From Rhabdophis nuchalis (Eukaryota; Chordata; Lepidosauria; Squamata; Natricidae): DNA of 64,000 nt. The notes below the pieces were generated by a model, which had not been told where the DNA came from, ran no database searches, and saw only the letters and a list, made by a program, of their open reading frames with translations. The first letter of the stretch is position 1; each line of letters opens with the position of its first letter. A program made the translations under genes and the position numbers. Positions 46,043 to 55,711 of the stretch are shown here, in pieces. The DNA lies in contig CM077645.1 of the NCBI GenBank assembly GCA_039707465.1, positions 163,608,003 through 163,672,002 of the forward strand, given 5' to 3'.

Positions 46043-46276
46043 GCTCAGTGGCTAAGACACTGAGCTTGTCGACCAGAAAGGTCGGCAGTTCAGCGGTTCT
46101 AATCCCTAGCACTGCCGACCTAGCAGTTCGAAAGAATGTAAAAATGCTAGTAGAAAAATAGGGACCACCTTTGGTGGGAAGCACTGGCTCTTTGGCTTTG
46201 AAATGGAGACGAGCACCACCCCCTAGAGTCAGGAACAACTAGAACATATGTGCGAGGGGAACCTTTACCTTTATGT
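46043..46276 (+). mobile_element. tRNA-derived SINE with internal deletions
   Basis: The same family as 23442: TTGCTCAGTGGCTAAGACAC, CTAGCAGTTCGAAAGAATG, GACCACCTTTGGTGGGAAGC, AGGGGAACCTTTACCTTTA. Segments present in other copies (the CGTTACTTG part and the ACATGACCA part) are missing. Confidence 0.88.
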
Positions 46277-46672
46277 GGGTGTCTACATGTGTGTGTATGA
46301 TGTTTAATTAATTGTAAATGCTATTTTTCTAATCAACAGACTTTGTATGTCCTGCTTGTTCCCTTGATCATATTTGCATTACTTCACAAAAACCTGAACT
46401 GTTGTATTTCTGTTGAAAGTATGACTGACCACTAAAAAATCCCACATATTGTATATACTTGGATTAGCCTTTGAATAAAATCTCATTCTAATCTTATTAG
46501 AGGTATTTGTGTAGTTGATTTGACATCATTGTATAGGGAATATGTGGAGAAATTCAAGTTGTCTGAGTTGGAGGGCACTAAAGCCTTCCTGGAGAGTGTC
46601 ACCTTCACTGCAAAGGTGGGTTTTTCTGTTTGCTGAAAAACCCACCTGCAATGGCATGCAAGCCCTTTTGAG
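46277..46672. other. Intergenic; one perfect short hairpin
   Basis: AGGTGGGTTTTTC (46614-46626) is exactly complementary to 46635-46647 across an 8-base loop. No gene is recognised. Confidence 0.5.
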
Positions 46673-46680
46673 CTTTAAAC

Positions 46681-46815
46681 CAGGGGTCCCCAACCTTTGC
46701 AACTTTAAGTCTGAAGGACCTCAGCTCCCAGAATTCTCCAGCCAGCTTTGCTGGCTGGAGAAGTGTGGGAGCTGAAGTCCTTCAGACTTAAAGTTGCAAA
46801 GGTTGGAGACCTCTG
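46681..46815. mobile_element. Palindromic hAT-like MITE with perfect TSD
   Basis: This 135-bp element starts CAGGGGTCCCCAACCTTTGC and its right half is nearly the reverse complement of its left half, with the axis in the CAGCCAGCTTTGCTGGCTG region. CTTTAAAC flanks it at 46673-46680 and 46816-46823. Confidence 0.92.
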
Positions 46816-46823
46816 CTTTAAAC

Positions 46824-48330
46824 ATTAGCATTAACTTTCCAGTTGTTAGATTCTGTTTTGCCAAAATAGAACTGTAGTGTTGGCATAACATTACGTATCT
46901 TTTGTGATTTAAATATATACACAGCAGGTGGATGCTAAGTATACAACATGTCATTTGTTGATGCAGCTATTCAGAAAAATCCATAGAGGTATAAAGAAAG
47001 AACAGCTGCTATTACAAGCTAGCTAACTGGGTGCCCTATTGAACTAACAGTAGTAGTAGTAGTAGTAGTAATCAAGTTCAATTTAAATTCAGCCTTAGAT
47101 ATACAGTACCTGGCCTGGAACATGTACATTGTGCCCAGTTCTCTTTAACAATCATATGTTTATCATCTCATGAAAGTAAACATGAGGAAAATTCTAAGAA
47201 ATATGCAGATTATTGTGTACTGTATTACTACTCAGAGAAATGTAAAAATGGAAATGCTTTGCTTTTTACTCATGTTGCACTGTTTTAGACCACAGTAATC
47301 TTGGATCTGAGAAACTGGTCTGCAAGATTTCTGTGTGGTTTTTCCTCCAGCAATTTGGCAGTTTACTTCAAATAAAACCTGTCACCAAATCTTTAGGTAC
47401 ACAATTTGATGCTACATAACCTTCCACATAACCCCACCCACACCCCTACAAATAAAGCTCTTGGTTATGAATTGTTCTAGTTTTGATTGCTGTAATTAAG
47501 AAGCAGTGTATAGACATCAAATAGCATCACACAGGTATAAAAAACCCACCAAGGCAGTGAACTCAGATTTGTTCTGCAAAAGTGGTTGCTGATAAGCCAA
47601 CATTTCATGCTCCGTCCCTTATCTGCTGAGTGAGCAATTTGATACCAATCTCTCTCTTAAGTATACCCATCTCTATGCTTTTACACCTTTCCTAATTCTT
47701 GAGTTCATTCCTCCCTCTTTACCTCTGGAGCAAACTTTTCCAGTCTGGGGATCCTTAATTCTAATTCTCTCACTAGCTCCACTATGTTTAACAGCAGATA
47801 CCCTGACGCATTCTTAATATAACTTTGTTTACTTTCCACTTCACTTTCCGTTCTTTACTTTTGCTCCACCTAGAGATCTTTGGCAACCAGAGCTAGTACT
47901 ATGATGTACTCATATAGCAAACCCTTACTAGTTTGCATCTAAATTTAACTCCACTCATTATTCCTTTTAAAAATGTTTTCATTAGAATTTTTCCATACAA
48001 TAAAAGTATGAATATTAAAAGAAAAAGGAGAAAAAGAAGATAGAAACTAAGAAAAAAAAGACATAAAAGAAAGAAAACGATTATAAATTCTGCCCTTCTT
48101 TTTATTGGGAAATCATTTTATTCTTTCCCCTTCTCTCTGATCTATTTTAATCCCCCAATTTAAATCTTTAGTCTATCTTTTTTCCCCCATCAAAATGTCC
48201 GCATAAAACTTCTAGTCTACATAATAAAAGGGTTTGTCTGTTTTATTGTTTTTCCCTGACCAGTATTTATTTCTCAAATCTAACCCAATCATTGGGATTG
48301 CATTTACATAACTGTTTTATCTTTATGTTT
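46824..48330. other. Intergenic; (AGT)n and purine-rich tract
   Basis: A short AGT array lies at about 47049-47071. From 47975 to 48075 the plus strand is purine-rich after TTTTCATTAGAATTTTTCC, perhaps an antisense LINE 3' UTR, but this is unproven. Confidence 0.4.
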
Positions 48331-48562
48331 ATAGCAATAGCACTTAGACTTATATACTACTTCATAGTGTTTTACAGCCCTCTCTAAGCAATTTACAAAA
48401 TCAGCCTATTGCTCCCAATAATTTAGGTCTTCATTTTACCCACCTCAGAAGGATAGAAGGCTGAGTCAACCTTGAGCTGATGAGATTTGAACTGCCGAAC
48501 TGCAGCTAGCAGTCAGCTGGTTGCAGTACTGCACTCTAACCACTGTACCACCTTGGCTCTTT
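48331..48562 (-). mobile_element. tRNA-derived SINE (GTCTAAGTGCTATT family), minus strand
   Basis: ATAGCAATAGCACTTAGACT, CAGCCCTCTCTAAGCAATTT, GATTTGAACTGCCGAACTGC (antisense B box region) and CACTGTACCACCTTGGCTCT show a nearly complete antisense copy of the SINE at 33057. Confidence 0.9.
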
Positions 48563-49010
48563 ACTTGCATCAAGATATCTGTTCAATGCTAGTTGCAGAA
48601 TTTACATGATTACATTAATTGTGTACATGTTATTTGTCTCCCACCTAACAGGTATTCATAAAGATATGGCAGACAAAAAATGTTTCTGTATATGCTTATT
48701 ACATAGATACAACCAAGTGTATCCATGGAATACACTAAATGCAGTGGGTCTCCAGGCTACTGGGTTAGTTTGTGGTTGAAAGTATTATCCAGAATACATC
48801 CAGAAACTCAGTACAGTACCTAGGATATGCATGCTGGGTGAACCAGCCAGAGTGAATGTAGCATTAAATCAATCTTAATAAGAGATTGATGATCCAGCTG
48901 TAATGTTTGAATTGGTCAATTTTTGTACTATATAACAGAGAAGAATTATATTATTGAAATATTACAGTACCGATGAATCTGCAATTTGGATAGGCCTTTT
49001 CTAGTAACGA
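48563..49010. other. Intergenic, no feature recognised
   Basis: No recognisable gene or repeat. Confidence 0.45.
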
Positions 49011-49084
49011 CCATATTTTTCGGAGTATAAGACGCACTGGAGTATAAGACACACCCAGGTTTTGAAGAGGCAATTTTTTTAAAA

Positions 49085-49375
49085 AAAGTAGGTAGGTAGG
49101 TATAGGGAGAGAGAGGGAGAGAGAGAAATATAGTAGGTAGGTAAGGAGAGAGAGTAACTAGGTAGGTAGGTGGGTAGGTAGAGGGGGGGGGGAGAGAGAG
49201 AAATACAGTAGGTAGGTAAGGAGAGAGAGTAACTAGGTAGGTAGGTAGGTAGAAGGGGGGAGAGAGAGAGAGAGAAATACAATAGGTAGGGAGACAGAGC
49301 GTGTAGTTAGGTAGGTAGGTAGATAAAGGGATAGGGAGAAGAGAGAGAAATACAGTAGGTAGGTAAATAAGGAGA
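49085..49375 (+). repeat. (GTAG)n/(GA)n minisatellite, left block
   Basis: Units of roughly 60 bp alternate GTAGGTAGGTAGG with GGGAGAGAGAGAAATACAG. The block belongs to the TIR element and continues on the right of the nested insertion at 51003-51290. Its complement appears at 60385-60845. Confidence 0.9.
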
Positions 49376-49623
49376 GTGTGTGTCAGGGGTGGGTTCCTGA
49401 GGGCTCGCAGGGGTTCGCGCGAGCCCTTTCGTCAAATTTCCGGATCCCAAGCGAGCCCTTTGGATCGTGGACCCGGAAGTATCTAAGGAACACGTGGCTC
49501 GCTCGTGTATCCCTAGCAGGGAAAGTTTCAAGACCCAGGCGCTTTAGTTTTGAAGCTGCCGGGCCTGCTTTCCCTGTTGGCGCGGGGGGGGGGGGCGGAA
49601 GAGCGCGCTAGGCTGCGCGAACC

Positions 49624-50487
49624 CCGCCCATCTATCACTCTGTGTTTGTGTGTGTGTCTGTCTGTCTCGCATTCACGCACTTAATCACTTTCTGCGTCTC
49701 TCTCTTTCTCTCCCTCCCTCCCTCTCTGTCTCTGTGTGTGTGTCTGTCACTCTCTGATTCCCCCCTCCGCTCCCTGTCTCTCTCTGTGTCTGTGCCTCTC
49801 TCTGTCTGCCTGTCGTGGTGCCCACCCGCCCGCCCGTCCCCCGCGGAGCCTCTTCATCCCGGGGCCGCTGTGCTCACTCACCTTAGCTTGCCCTCCCCGC
49901 CGCCCGGCCGCCTGCAGCTGAGAAGCGTGTGTGTGTGTGTGGGAACAGGGAGAGTTTTGCTGCGAGTGGCGGGGGGTGGGGTGGGGGTTTGCGCAGCTTA
50001 GCGGCTCTTGTTTCGCCGCCCCTAGCCGGCAGGCTTCAAAGGCCGAGCCCTTCAGCGAGCATTCGGCCTTTGAAGCCTGCCGGCTAGGGGCGGCGAAACA
50101 AGAGCCGCTAAGCTGCGCAAACCCCCACCCCACCCCCCGCCACTCGCGGCAAAACTTTCCCTGTTCCCACACACACACACATGCTTCTCAGCTGCAGGCG
50201 GCCGGGCGGCGGGGAGGGCAGGCTAAGGTGAGTGAGCACAGCGGCCCCGGGATGAAGAGGCTCCGTGGGGGACGGGCGGGCGGGCGGGCACCACGACAGA
50301 CAGACAGAGAGAGGCACAGACACAGAGAGAGACAGGGAGCGGAGGGGGGAATCAGAGAGTGACAGACACACACACAGAGACAGAGAGGGAGGGAGGGAGA
50401 GAAAGAGAGAGACGCAGAAAGTGATTAAGTGCGTGAATGCGAGACAGACACACACACACACACAAACACAGAGTGATAGATGGGCGG
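49624..50487. repeat. Inverted repeat with ~430-bp arms and ~20-bp loop
   Basis: The left arm from CCGCCCATCTATCACTCTGTG (49624) is mirrored by the right arm ending CAGAGTGATAGATGGGCGG (50487). The axis is near 50055, between TTCAAAGGCC and GGCCTTTGAA. The arms differ only by scattered substitutions and small indels. The interior is GC-rich (CGGCTCTTGTTTCGCCGCC) and the outer parts are CT/GT simple repeats. The nearly identical 143-residue open frames on the two strands are mirror products of the palindrome. Confidence 0.95.
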
Positions 50488-50499
50488 ATGAAGGGGAGA

Positions 50500-50668
50500 G
50501 AGACAGAGAGAGAAAGAAAGAAAGAGAAAGAAAGAAAGAAAAAAAGTGAGAGAGAAGAAAGAGAGAGAGAAAGACAGAGAAAGAGAGACAGAAAGGAAAG
50601 AGAGAAAAAAAGAAAGAAAAAGAGAAAGCGAGAAAGAAAGAAAGAGAAAGAAAAAGAGGGAAAGAAAG

Positions 50669-50701
<33 letters not shown>

Positions 50702-50790
50702 GAAAGAGAAAGAGGGAAAGAGAGAGAGAAAGAAAGAGAGAGAGAAAGAGGGAAAGAGAGAAAGAAGGAAAGAAAGAGAAAGAAAGAAAG
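50500..50790 (+). repeat. Purine-rich (GAAA/GA)n tract
   Basis: About 290 bp of almost pure A/G on the plus strand. Long open frames on both strands (for example 235 residues rich in Ser, Leu and Phe) are artefacts of this tract. Confidence 0.97.
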
Positions 50791-51002
50791 AACGTATGAC
50801 CACAATTGAGCCCAAAAGTTTAGTTGTTAACCAAGACCATTGTTAAGTGAGTTTCACATTTTCCAAGTTGGCCACTCCCACCCGGTCACATGGCTGGCAA
50901 GCCACTCCCACCCAGTCACATGGCCAACAAGCCACTCCCACAAAGCAGGCCACACCCACAGAACCTGTTCCAAAAATTTTGAAACCCACCCCTGGTGTGT
51001 GT

Positions 51003-51194
51003 GTGTAGATAGATAAGTAGGTAGAGGGATAGAGAGAGAGAAATAGAAAGAGAGAGAGAAATACAGTAGATAGGTATGGGGAGAGAGAGAGTAGGTAGAT
51101 AGGTAGATAGAGTGGGGAGAGAAAGAGAAATACAGTAGGTAGGGAGAGAGAGAGTGTATATAGATAGTAGATAGAGGGAAAGAGAGAGAAAAAT

Positions 51195-51237
<43 letters not shown>

Positions 51238-51290
51238 CAGTAGATAGGTAGGGAGAGAGAGAGAGATAGAGTAGGTAGGTAGATGTTTCC
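51003..51290 (+). repeat. (GTAG)n/(GA)n minisatellite, right block
   Basis: Continuation of the minisatellite of the TIR element, with GATAG and GTAGG units, GAGA runs and AGAAATACAGTAG. Confidence 0.9.
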
Positions 51291-51770
51291 AGGTGTATTT
51301 ACCCATGTGCTGGAGAAGGAAATCACTGACCACCTTTGGAACAAATCTTTGTTTCTGCAGGCACAGTACTTGACCAACGTAATTCTCATCAATCACTCTA
51401 AGTAAACAGCTTTCCGAAAGGAGGAAAAAAACCCTTTTTGCACTTTGCAAACCTCCCCTGGGCATGTTTTTCGCAAAAATGGGCCTATTTTTCTTCAAAT
51501 AAAAAGCATGAATAGCCTTGGTGGGGGGGGCTTGCATAGTGCTCCTGGGGGGTTGGGGGGTCCAAAGTGAGGGAAAATGGCCCTTTTGTGTGAAAATGGG
51601 CCGTTTTTTTTGTCAAAAAATAGTATGCATAGCCTTATGGAGGCTTATAGAGTGCTGCTGGGGACAGGGGTGGTGGTGTAAAAATGCTGTATTTGATGTA
51701 TAAGACACACCCAGATTTTCAGCCTCTTTTTAGAGGAAAAAAGGTGTGTCTTATACTCTGAAAAATACAG

Positions 51771-52640
51771 TGTATATTTGATAATAGGAAATAGTGGCAA
51801 GTCTTATGTAGAATAATTACATGATAAATCTCCTTCCTTTGCTTGGTTGCACAGACATGCACAGTATATCTGAATCAGAATCAGAATAGAGCTGGAAAGG
51901 ACCTTGGAGGTCTTCTAGCCCAACTCCCTGCTCTGATATTATGGAATGTCACTGGGAGAAGATCAGAGCTAATTAATGTCTGTATCTGATAGGTTTGAAA
52001 ATACAGAAAATGAAACTTTGGCTCCTGCCATTTTTTGTCCCTGTAGAATCCTTAAGTTGTACATGATGATGAGAAAAATATTACTTTGATCAGGGGGTTT
52101 GCTAGACAAGATAGCACAAACATAGCCACAAAGCTTCAGCTGGAATTCTTCAGGGGCCTTAAACCTGCCAACTGCTAGGAGGACTCAGTGGGATCAAAGC
52201 CAGCTTAAGTATATATTGCTGACTGATTTCTGTGAGTTATTGGAATTCTCCTGGGGAAGTTGTGGGTTTTTTTTTTTTTTTAAATCTCTCTCAAGCAGTA
52301 GTACTTTGTTGATTCTAACAGAAAATGATGCGCATTCATTTGGAGGACTATTAGAATACAGCAGCAAAAAACAACACTTAAACGTTGAAACACTTAAAAG
52401 ACTAATTATTCTGAAACAGATTATGTGCATTTTCAAAAAGTATGTGGTCAGCATGTACACCAGAGTAGTCACTGGAGTACATTTTTTTCCTTTCCTTTTC
52501 TATAATTTTATTAAAACATTTTTTTAAAAGAAGATAAAATTAATACAAACTAATATAAAGTGAGAAAAGGAAAAGAGAAAGCTAAAAGTCTAAGAAAGGG
52601 GGAAGTAAAACAAAAACCAGAAAGAAGATAGAAAGAAGTA
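51771..52640. other. Intergenic with CR1 remnant and purine-rich tract
   Basis: A CR1 piece lies at 51880-51940. TTTATTAAAACATTTTTTT at about 52507 is followed by a purine-rich stretch to 52640, similar in style to 47975-48075 and perhaps an antisense LINE 3' UTR. No gene is recognised. Confidence 0.45.
51880..51940 (-). mobile_element. CR1 LINE 3' remnant, minus strand
   Basis: GAATAGAGCTGGAAAGGACC and TTGGAGGTCTTCTAGCCCAA match the antisense CR1 3' region seen at 41653 and 42658. Confidence 0.7.
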
Positions 52641-53243
52641 CCGTATTTGCCGGCGTATAAGACGACTGGGCGTATAAGACGACCCCCCATCATTTCCACT
52701 CAAAATATAGAGTTTGTTATATACTCCCCGTATAAGACTACCTCCTCTTCCGCACACCTTCCACACACCAAATAAAACGTTTGACTGCTGGACAAATATC
52801 AACAATACAATGACTGAAATTTGTTTCAATCCGTCCCTCATTCACCCAATACTTCAAACTCCCGGCAAATTAATCTCTCTACAGGCCACATCACCCTGAT
52901 TCTACCGATTTCTTGGGGGAAAGGTGCAGAGCAGGCAGAGAAACGGTGAGGAGGGGGGTGGGTGGAAAGGAGCGATCCAAGGCCACATAGGAAAAGCCCC
53001 AGCCACCAGCTTCCCGGGAAAGCAACTCACCCACCCTTCCTTCTTTCCCTCCCCCCCCTCTTCCACCATATAACCAGGGTTTGGCAAGGGGTGAGGCGGA
53101 GAGGGGAGCAGCAGCAGCAGAGGCACCTGCTTGGGCACGACAGCGACAAGATCGCTTGCCTGCTTACCGTCCAGCTCCCACGCTGCTGGTGCCGGGGGAG
53201 GAGGGATGCTTCCCCGTTCCCCTTGGCAACTAGGCCCTCCACT

Positions 53244-54225
53244 TCTGGATTCCCTTCCTTTCCTTTCCATTCCTTTCCATTCCATTCCTTTCGATTCCCT
53301 TCCTTTCCTTTCCTTTCCTTTCCATTCCTCTCCATTCCTCTCCATTCCTTTCCTTTCCATTCCTTTCCTTTCCTTTCCATTCCTTTCGATTCCCTTCCTT
53401 TCCTTTCCTTTCCTTTCCATTCCTCTCCATTCCTCTCCATTCCTTTCCTTTCCTTTCCTCTCCATTCCTCTCCATTCCTTTCCATTCCTCTCCATTCCTT
53501 TCCTTTCCATTCCTTTCCTTTCCTTTCGATTCCCTTCCTTTCCTTCCCTTTCCATTCCTCTCCATTCCTCTCCATTCCTTTCCTTTCCTTTCCATTCCTC
53601 TCCATTCCTCTCCATTCCTTTCCATTCCTCTCCATTCCTTTCCTTTCCATTCCTTTCCATTCCTTTCCTTTCCTTTCGATTCCCTTCCTTTCCTTTCCTT
53701 TCCTTTCCATTCCTCTCCATTCCTCTCCATTCCTTTCCTTTCCTTTCCTCTCCATTCCTCTCCATTCCTTTCCATTCCTCTCCATTCCTTTCCTTTCCAT
53801 TCCTTTCCATTCCTTTCCTTTCCTTTCGATTCCCTTCCTTTCCTTTCCTTTCCTTTCCATTCCTCTCCATTCCCCTCCATTCCTTTCCTTTCCTTTCCAT
53901 TCCTCTCCATTCCTCTCCATTCCTTTCCATTCCTCTCCATTCCTTTCCTTTCCATTCCTTTCCATTCCATTCCTTTCGATTCCCTTCCTTTCGATTCCCT
54001 TCCTTTCCTTTCCTTTCCATTCCTCTCCATTCCTCTCCATTCCTTTCCTTTCCTTTCCATTCCTTTCCTTTCCATTCCTTTCCATTCCTCTCCATTCCTC
54101 TCCATTCCTTTCCATTCCTTTCCATTCCATTCCTCTCCATTCCTTTCCATTCCTTTCCATTCCATTCCTTTCGATTCCTTTCCTTTCCTTTCCTCTCCAT
54201 TCCTTTCCTTTCCTTTCCTTCCTTC
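53244..54225 (+). repeat. ATTCC/TTTCC pentamer satellite with 150-bp higher-order period
   Basis: Almost 1 kb is built from TTTCC, ATTCC and TCTCC pentamers. The marker TTTCGATTCCC recurs with its G at 53293, 53388, 53528, 53678, 53828 and 53978, so the last three intervals are exactly 150 bp. Because 15 bp is both three pentamers and five codons, both strands stay open for hundreds of codons. These frames (up to 671 residues) are not genes. Confidence 0.95.
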
Positions 54226-54560
54226 CATTGCTTCCCTCCCCCTCCCTCCCTTCTTTCCTTCCTTCCCTCTTACCCTCCATCCCTCTTTCTTTTTCTTTCT
54301 TTCTTTCCTTCCTTCCTTCTTTCACTGCTCCCTTCCTCCTCCCTCCCCCTTCTTTCTTTCATTCCCTCCCTCCCACCCTCCATTCATCTCTTTTCCTATT
54401 TTTCTTTCTTTCTCCTTCTCTGTTTCTCTCTCTCTCTCTCCTCCTCCCCCACCGATCTGTCACTCTGTGTGTGTGTGTGTGTGTGTCTGGGTGTGTGTCT
54501 GTTTCCCCCTCTCTCTCTTTCTGTCTCTCTAAGTCTGCCTCTCTGTGCGTCTGCCATTCT
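54226..54560 (+). repeat. Pyrimidine tract with (CTTC)n, (CT)n and (GT)n
   Basis: Simple CT-rich sequence continuing from the pentamer satellite and ending in a GT run at 54467-54486 and more CT repeats. Confidence 0.93.
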
Positions 54561-54660
54561 CTCCCTCCCTCAACCCGGGGAAGCAGCATGTCGGTTGCGG
54601 AGGTTATCCCGCAACGAGCGGACAGAAGACCCAAGCTGCGGCTAGTGCAGGCGAGGAGAA

Positions 54661-54847
54661 GGGGCCAGCATGTCGACTGGGAAGGTTATCCCGCAGTGGG
54701 CGGGTGGGCGGGCGAAGGACCCAAGCTGTGTGCTGCCGAAGCCGTCCGGGGCTGGGCGTGTGGCGCCCGGATGGCTTTGGCGGCACGCAGCTTGGGTCCT
54801 TCGCCCGCCCGCTGCGGGATAACCTCCCCAGTCGAGATGCTGGCCCC
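54661..54847. repeat. GC-rich inverted repeat with ~85-bp arms
   Basis: The left arm (GGGGCCAGCATGTCGACTGG onwards, to about 54750) is mirrored by the right arm (about 54765-54847, ending GTCGAGATGCTGGCCCC). A partial direct copy of the left arm (GCATGTCGGTTGCGGAGGTT) precedes it at 54587. Open frames here are by-products. Confidence 0.88.
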
Positions 54848-54961
54848 TCCAGGAAGCCCTGGAAAGTGCAGGGCGCTGAGGTGGCCGTCGGAAGGAGGCG
54901 TGGAGGCGCGCTCGCCCATCCTCTGCCCAGGGCGCTGCTCCCTCCTCCTCGCCGGCCCTGC

Positions 54962-55027
54962 GGCCCGGTTCCTATGAAGCCGCGGACCGGCACCGGTCCG
55001 CGGACCAGGGGTTGGGGACCCCTGGTC
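54962..55027. mobile_element. Orphan hAT (Charlie-like) right end
   Basis: GGTTCCTATGAAGCCGCGGA, a local palindrome ACCGGCACCGGT, GGTCCGCGGACC and the terminus GGGTTGGGGACCCCTG are the end of a widespread hAT-derived repeat. No matching CAGGGGTCCCCAAC start is present to its left inside the TIR element. Confidence 0.65.
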
Positions 55028-55029
55028 TA

Positions 55030-55593
55030 ACAGACACACAGAGGGGGAAGAGAGAGGGGGAAGGAGGAAACCCTCCACAGCCGCGCGGAGACGGCGTGGA
55101 GTCTCCACGCGGCTGTGGAGGGTTTCCTCCTTCCCCCTCTCTCTTCTCCCTCTGTGTGTCTGTAGAAAGACGGGGGGGAGGGAATCAGAGTCTAACAGAC
55201 ACACAGAGGGGGAAGAGACAGAGGGGGAAGGAGGAAACCCTCCACAGCCGCGCGGAGACAGCGTGGAGTCTCCGCGCGGCTGTGGAGGGTTTCCTCCTTC
55301 CCCCTCTCTCTTCTCCCTCTGTGTGTCTGTTAGACTCTGATTCCCTCCCCCCCGTCTTTCTACAGACACACAGAGGGAGAAGAGAGAGGGGGAAGGAGGA
55401 AACCCTCCACAGCCGCGCGGAGACGGCGTGGAGTCTCCGCGCGGCTGTGGAGGGTTTCCTCCTTCCCCCTCTCTCTTCTCCCTCTGTGTGTCTGTTAGAC
55501 TCTGATTCCCTCCCCCCCGTCTTTCTCTCGCTCTGGGCAGAGAGCGAGAGAAAAACGGGGGGGGAGGGAATCAGAGTCTAACAGACACACAAC
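55030..55593. repeat. Array of three tandem palindromes plus a fourth partial one
   Basis: Three hairpin modules lie at 55030-55163, 55195-55330 and 55362-55495 (134, 136 and 134 bp). Each runs ACAGACACACAGAGGG to its own reverse complement across a CGCGCGGAGAC/GTCTCCGCGCG core. The 31-bp spacer 55164-55194 is the reverse complement of the spacer 55331-55361, so larger palindromes span neighbouring modules. After 55495 another inverted repeat (TAGACTCTGATTCCC to GGGAATCAGAGTCTA) closes around CTCTGGGCAGAG. Confidence 0.95.
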
Positions 55594-55711
55594 AGGACCT
55601 CGCGGATGACCCGGCGTATAAGACGACCCCCCCACTTGGAGGCATGTTTTTCGGGGCCAAAAAGTCGTCTTATGCGCTGGCAAATACGGTAACTTCTGAT
55701 CTTCGCAGTAG

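Larger units (their letters stand above)
49384..50994. mobile_element. Nested hAT-like element with long internal palindrome
   Basis: The ends CAGGGGTGGGTTCC and GAAACCCACCCCTG match as inverted repeats at 13 of 14 bases. GTGTGTGT flanks both sides (49376-49383, 50995-51002), consistent with an 8-bp duplication, although the target is itself a GT repeat. The right part carries CCACTCCCACCCGGTCACAT and CAGGCCACACCCACAGAACC, typical of a squamate family with these ends. The centre is a large inverted repeat, and near 50792 there is a piece of the AGGTAGTCCTC family (GACCACAATTGAGCCCAAAA). Confidence 0.8.
49011..51770 (+). mobile_element. TIR element (TTTTTCGGAGTATAAGACGC type), 2.76 kb with nested insertion
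   Basis: The left end CCATATTTTTCGGAGTATAAGAC and the right end GTCTTATACTCTGAAAAATACAG are inverted repeats of about 23 bp. Inside come GTAGGTAGG/GAGA minisatellite tracts, a nested element (49384-50994), and a unique right body with ACCAACGTAATTCTCATCAA and ATGCATAGCCTTATGGAGGC. The same body occurs in reverse in the 1.1-kb element at 59825-60922, which lacks the nested insertion. No transposase frame is visible, so both are non-autonomous. The superfamily is not assigned. Confidence 0.8.
52641..55689. mobile_element. TIR element (TTTGCCGGCGTATAAGACGA type), 3.05 kb
   Basis: The left end CCGTATTTGCCGGCGTATAA and the right end TTATGCGCTGGCAAATACGG are inverted repeats; with GACGAC they match at about 24 of 26 bases. 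A second GCGTATAAGACGACCCCCC subterminal block is present at both ends (52670, 55612). The interior holds a unique GC-rich part (52900-53240), a pentamer satellite, pyrimidine tracts, a GC-rich inverted repeat, a hAT-type end and a palindrome array. The ends resemble those of the elements at 49011 and 59825, so they form related families. No transposase is visible. Confidence 0.78.

Noticed and set aside
46542..46680. A possible host exon (frame with WRNSSCLSWRALKPSW).
   Set aside because: No splice sites with matching phase or known domain; the frame continues into the palindromic MITE.
49085..49375. A CRISPR-like array of regularly spaced repeats.
   Set aside because: The units are GTAG/GA minisatellite with no unique spacers, in a vertebrate genome.
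49642..50815. Open frames of 119-235 residues, two of them nearly identical on opposite strands.
   Set aside because: They arise from the palindrome and the flanking GA/CT and GT tracts; the mirror identity follows from the inverted repeat.
52902..54977. Very long open frames on both strands (up to 671 residues).
   Set aside because: They are translations of the pentamer satellite and CT-rich tracts, whose period keeps several frames free of stops. The peptides are pure low-complexity repeats (FPS/LSIP or KEWKGME types).
54545..55581. GC-rich open frames of 129-227 residues that looked like possible coding exons.
   Set aside because: They lie in inverted repeats and palindrome modules and repeat the same peptide blocks (for example SLTDTQR..GEGGNPPQ). 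There are no splice sites or conserved domains.
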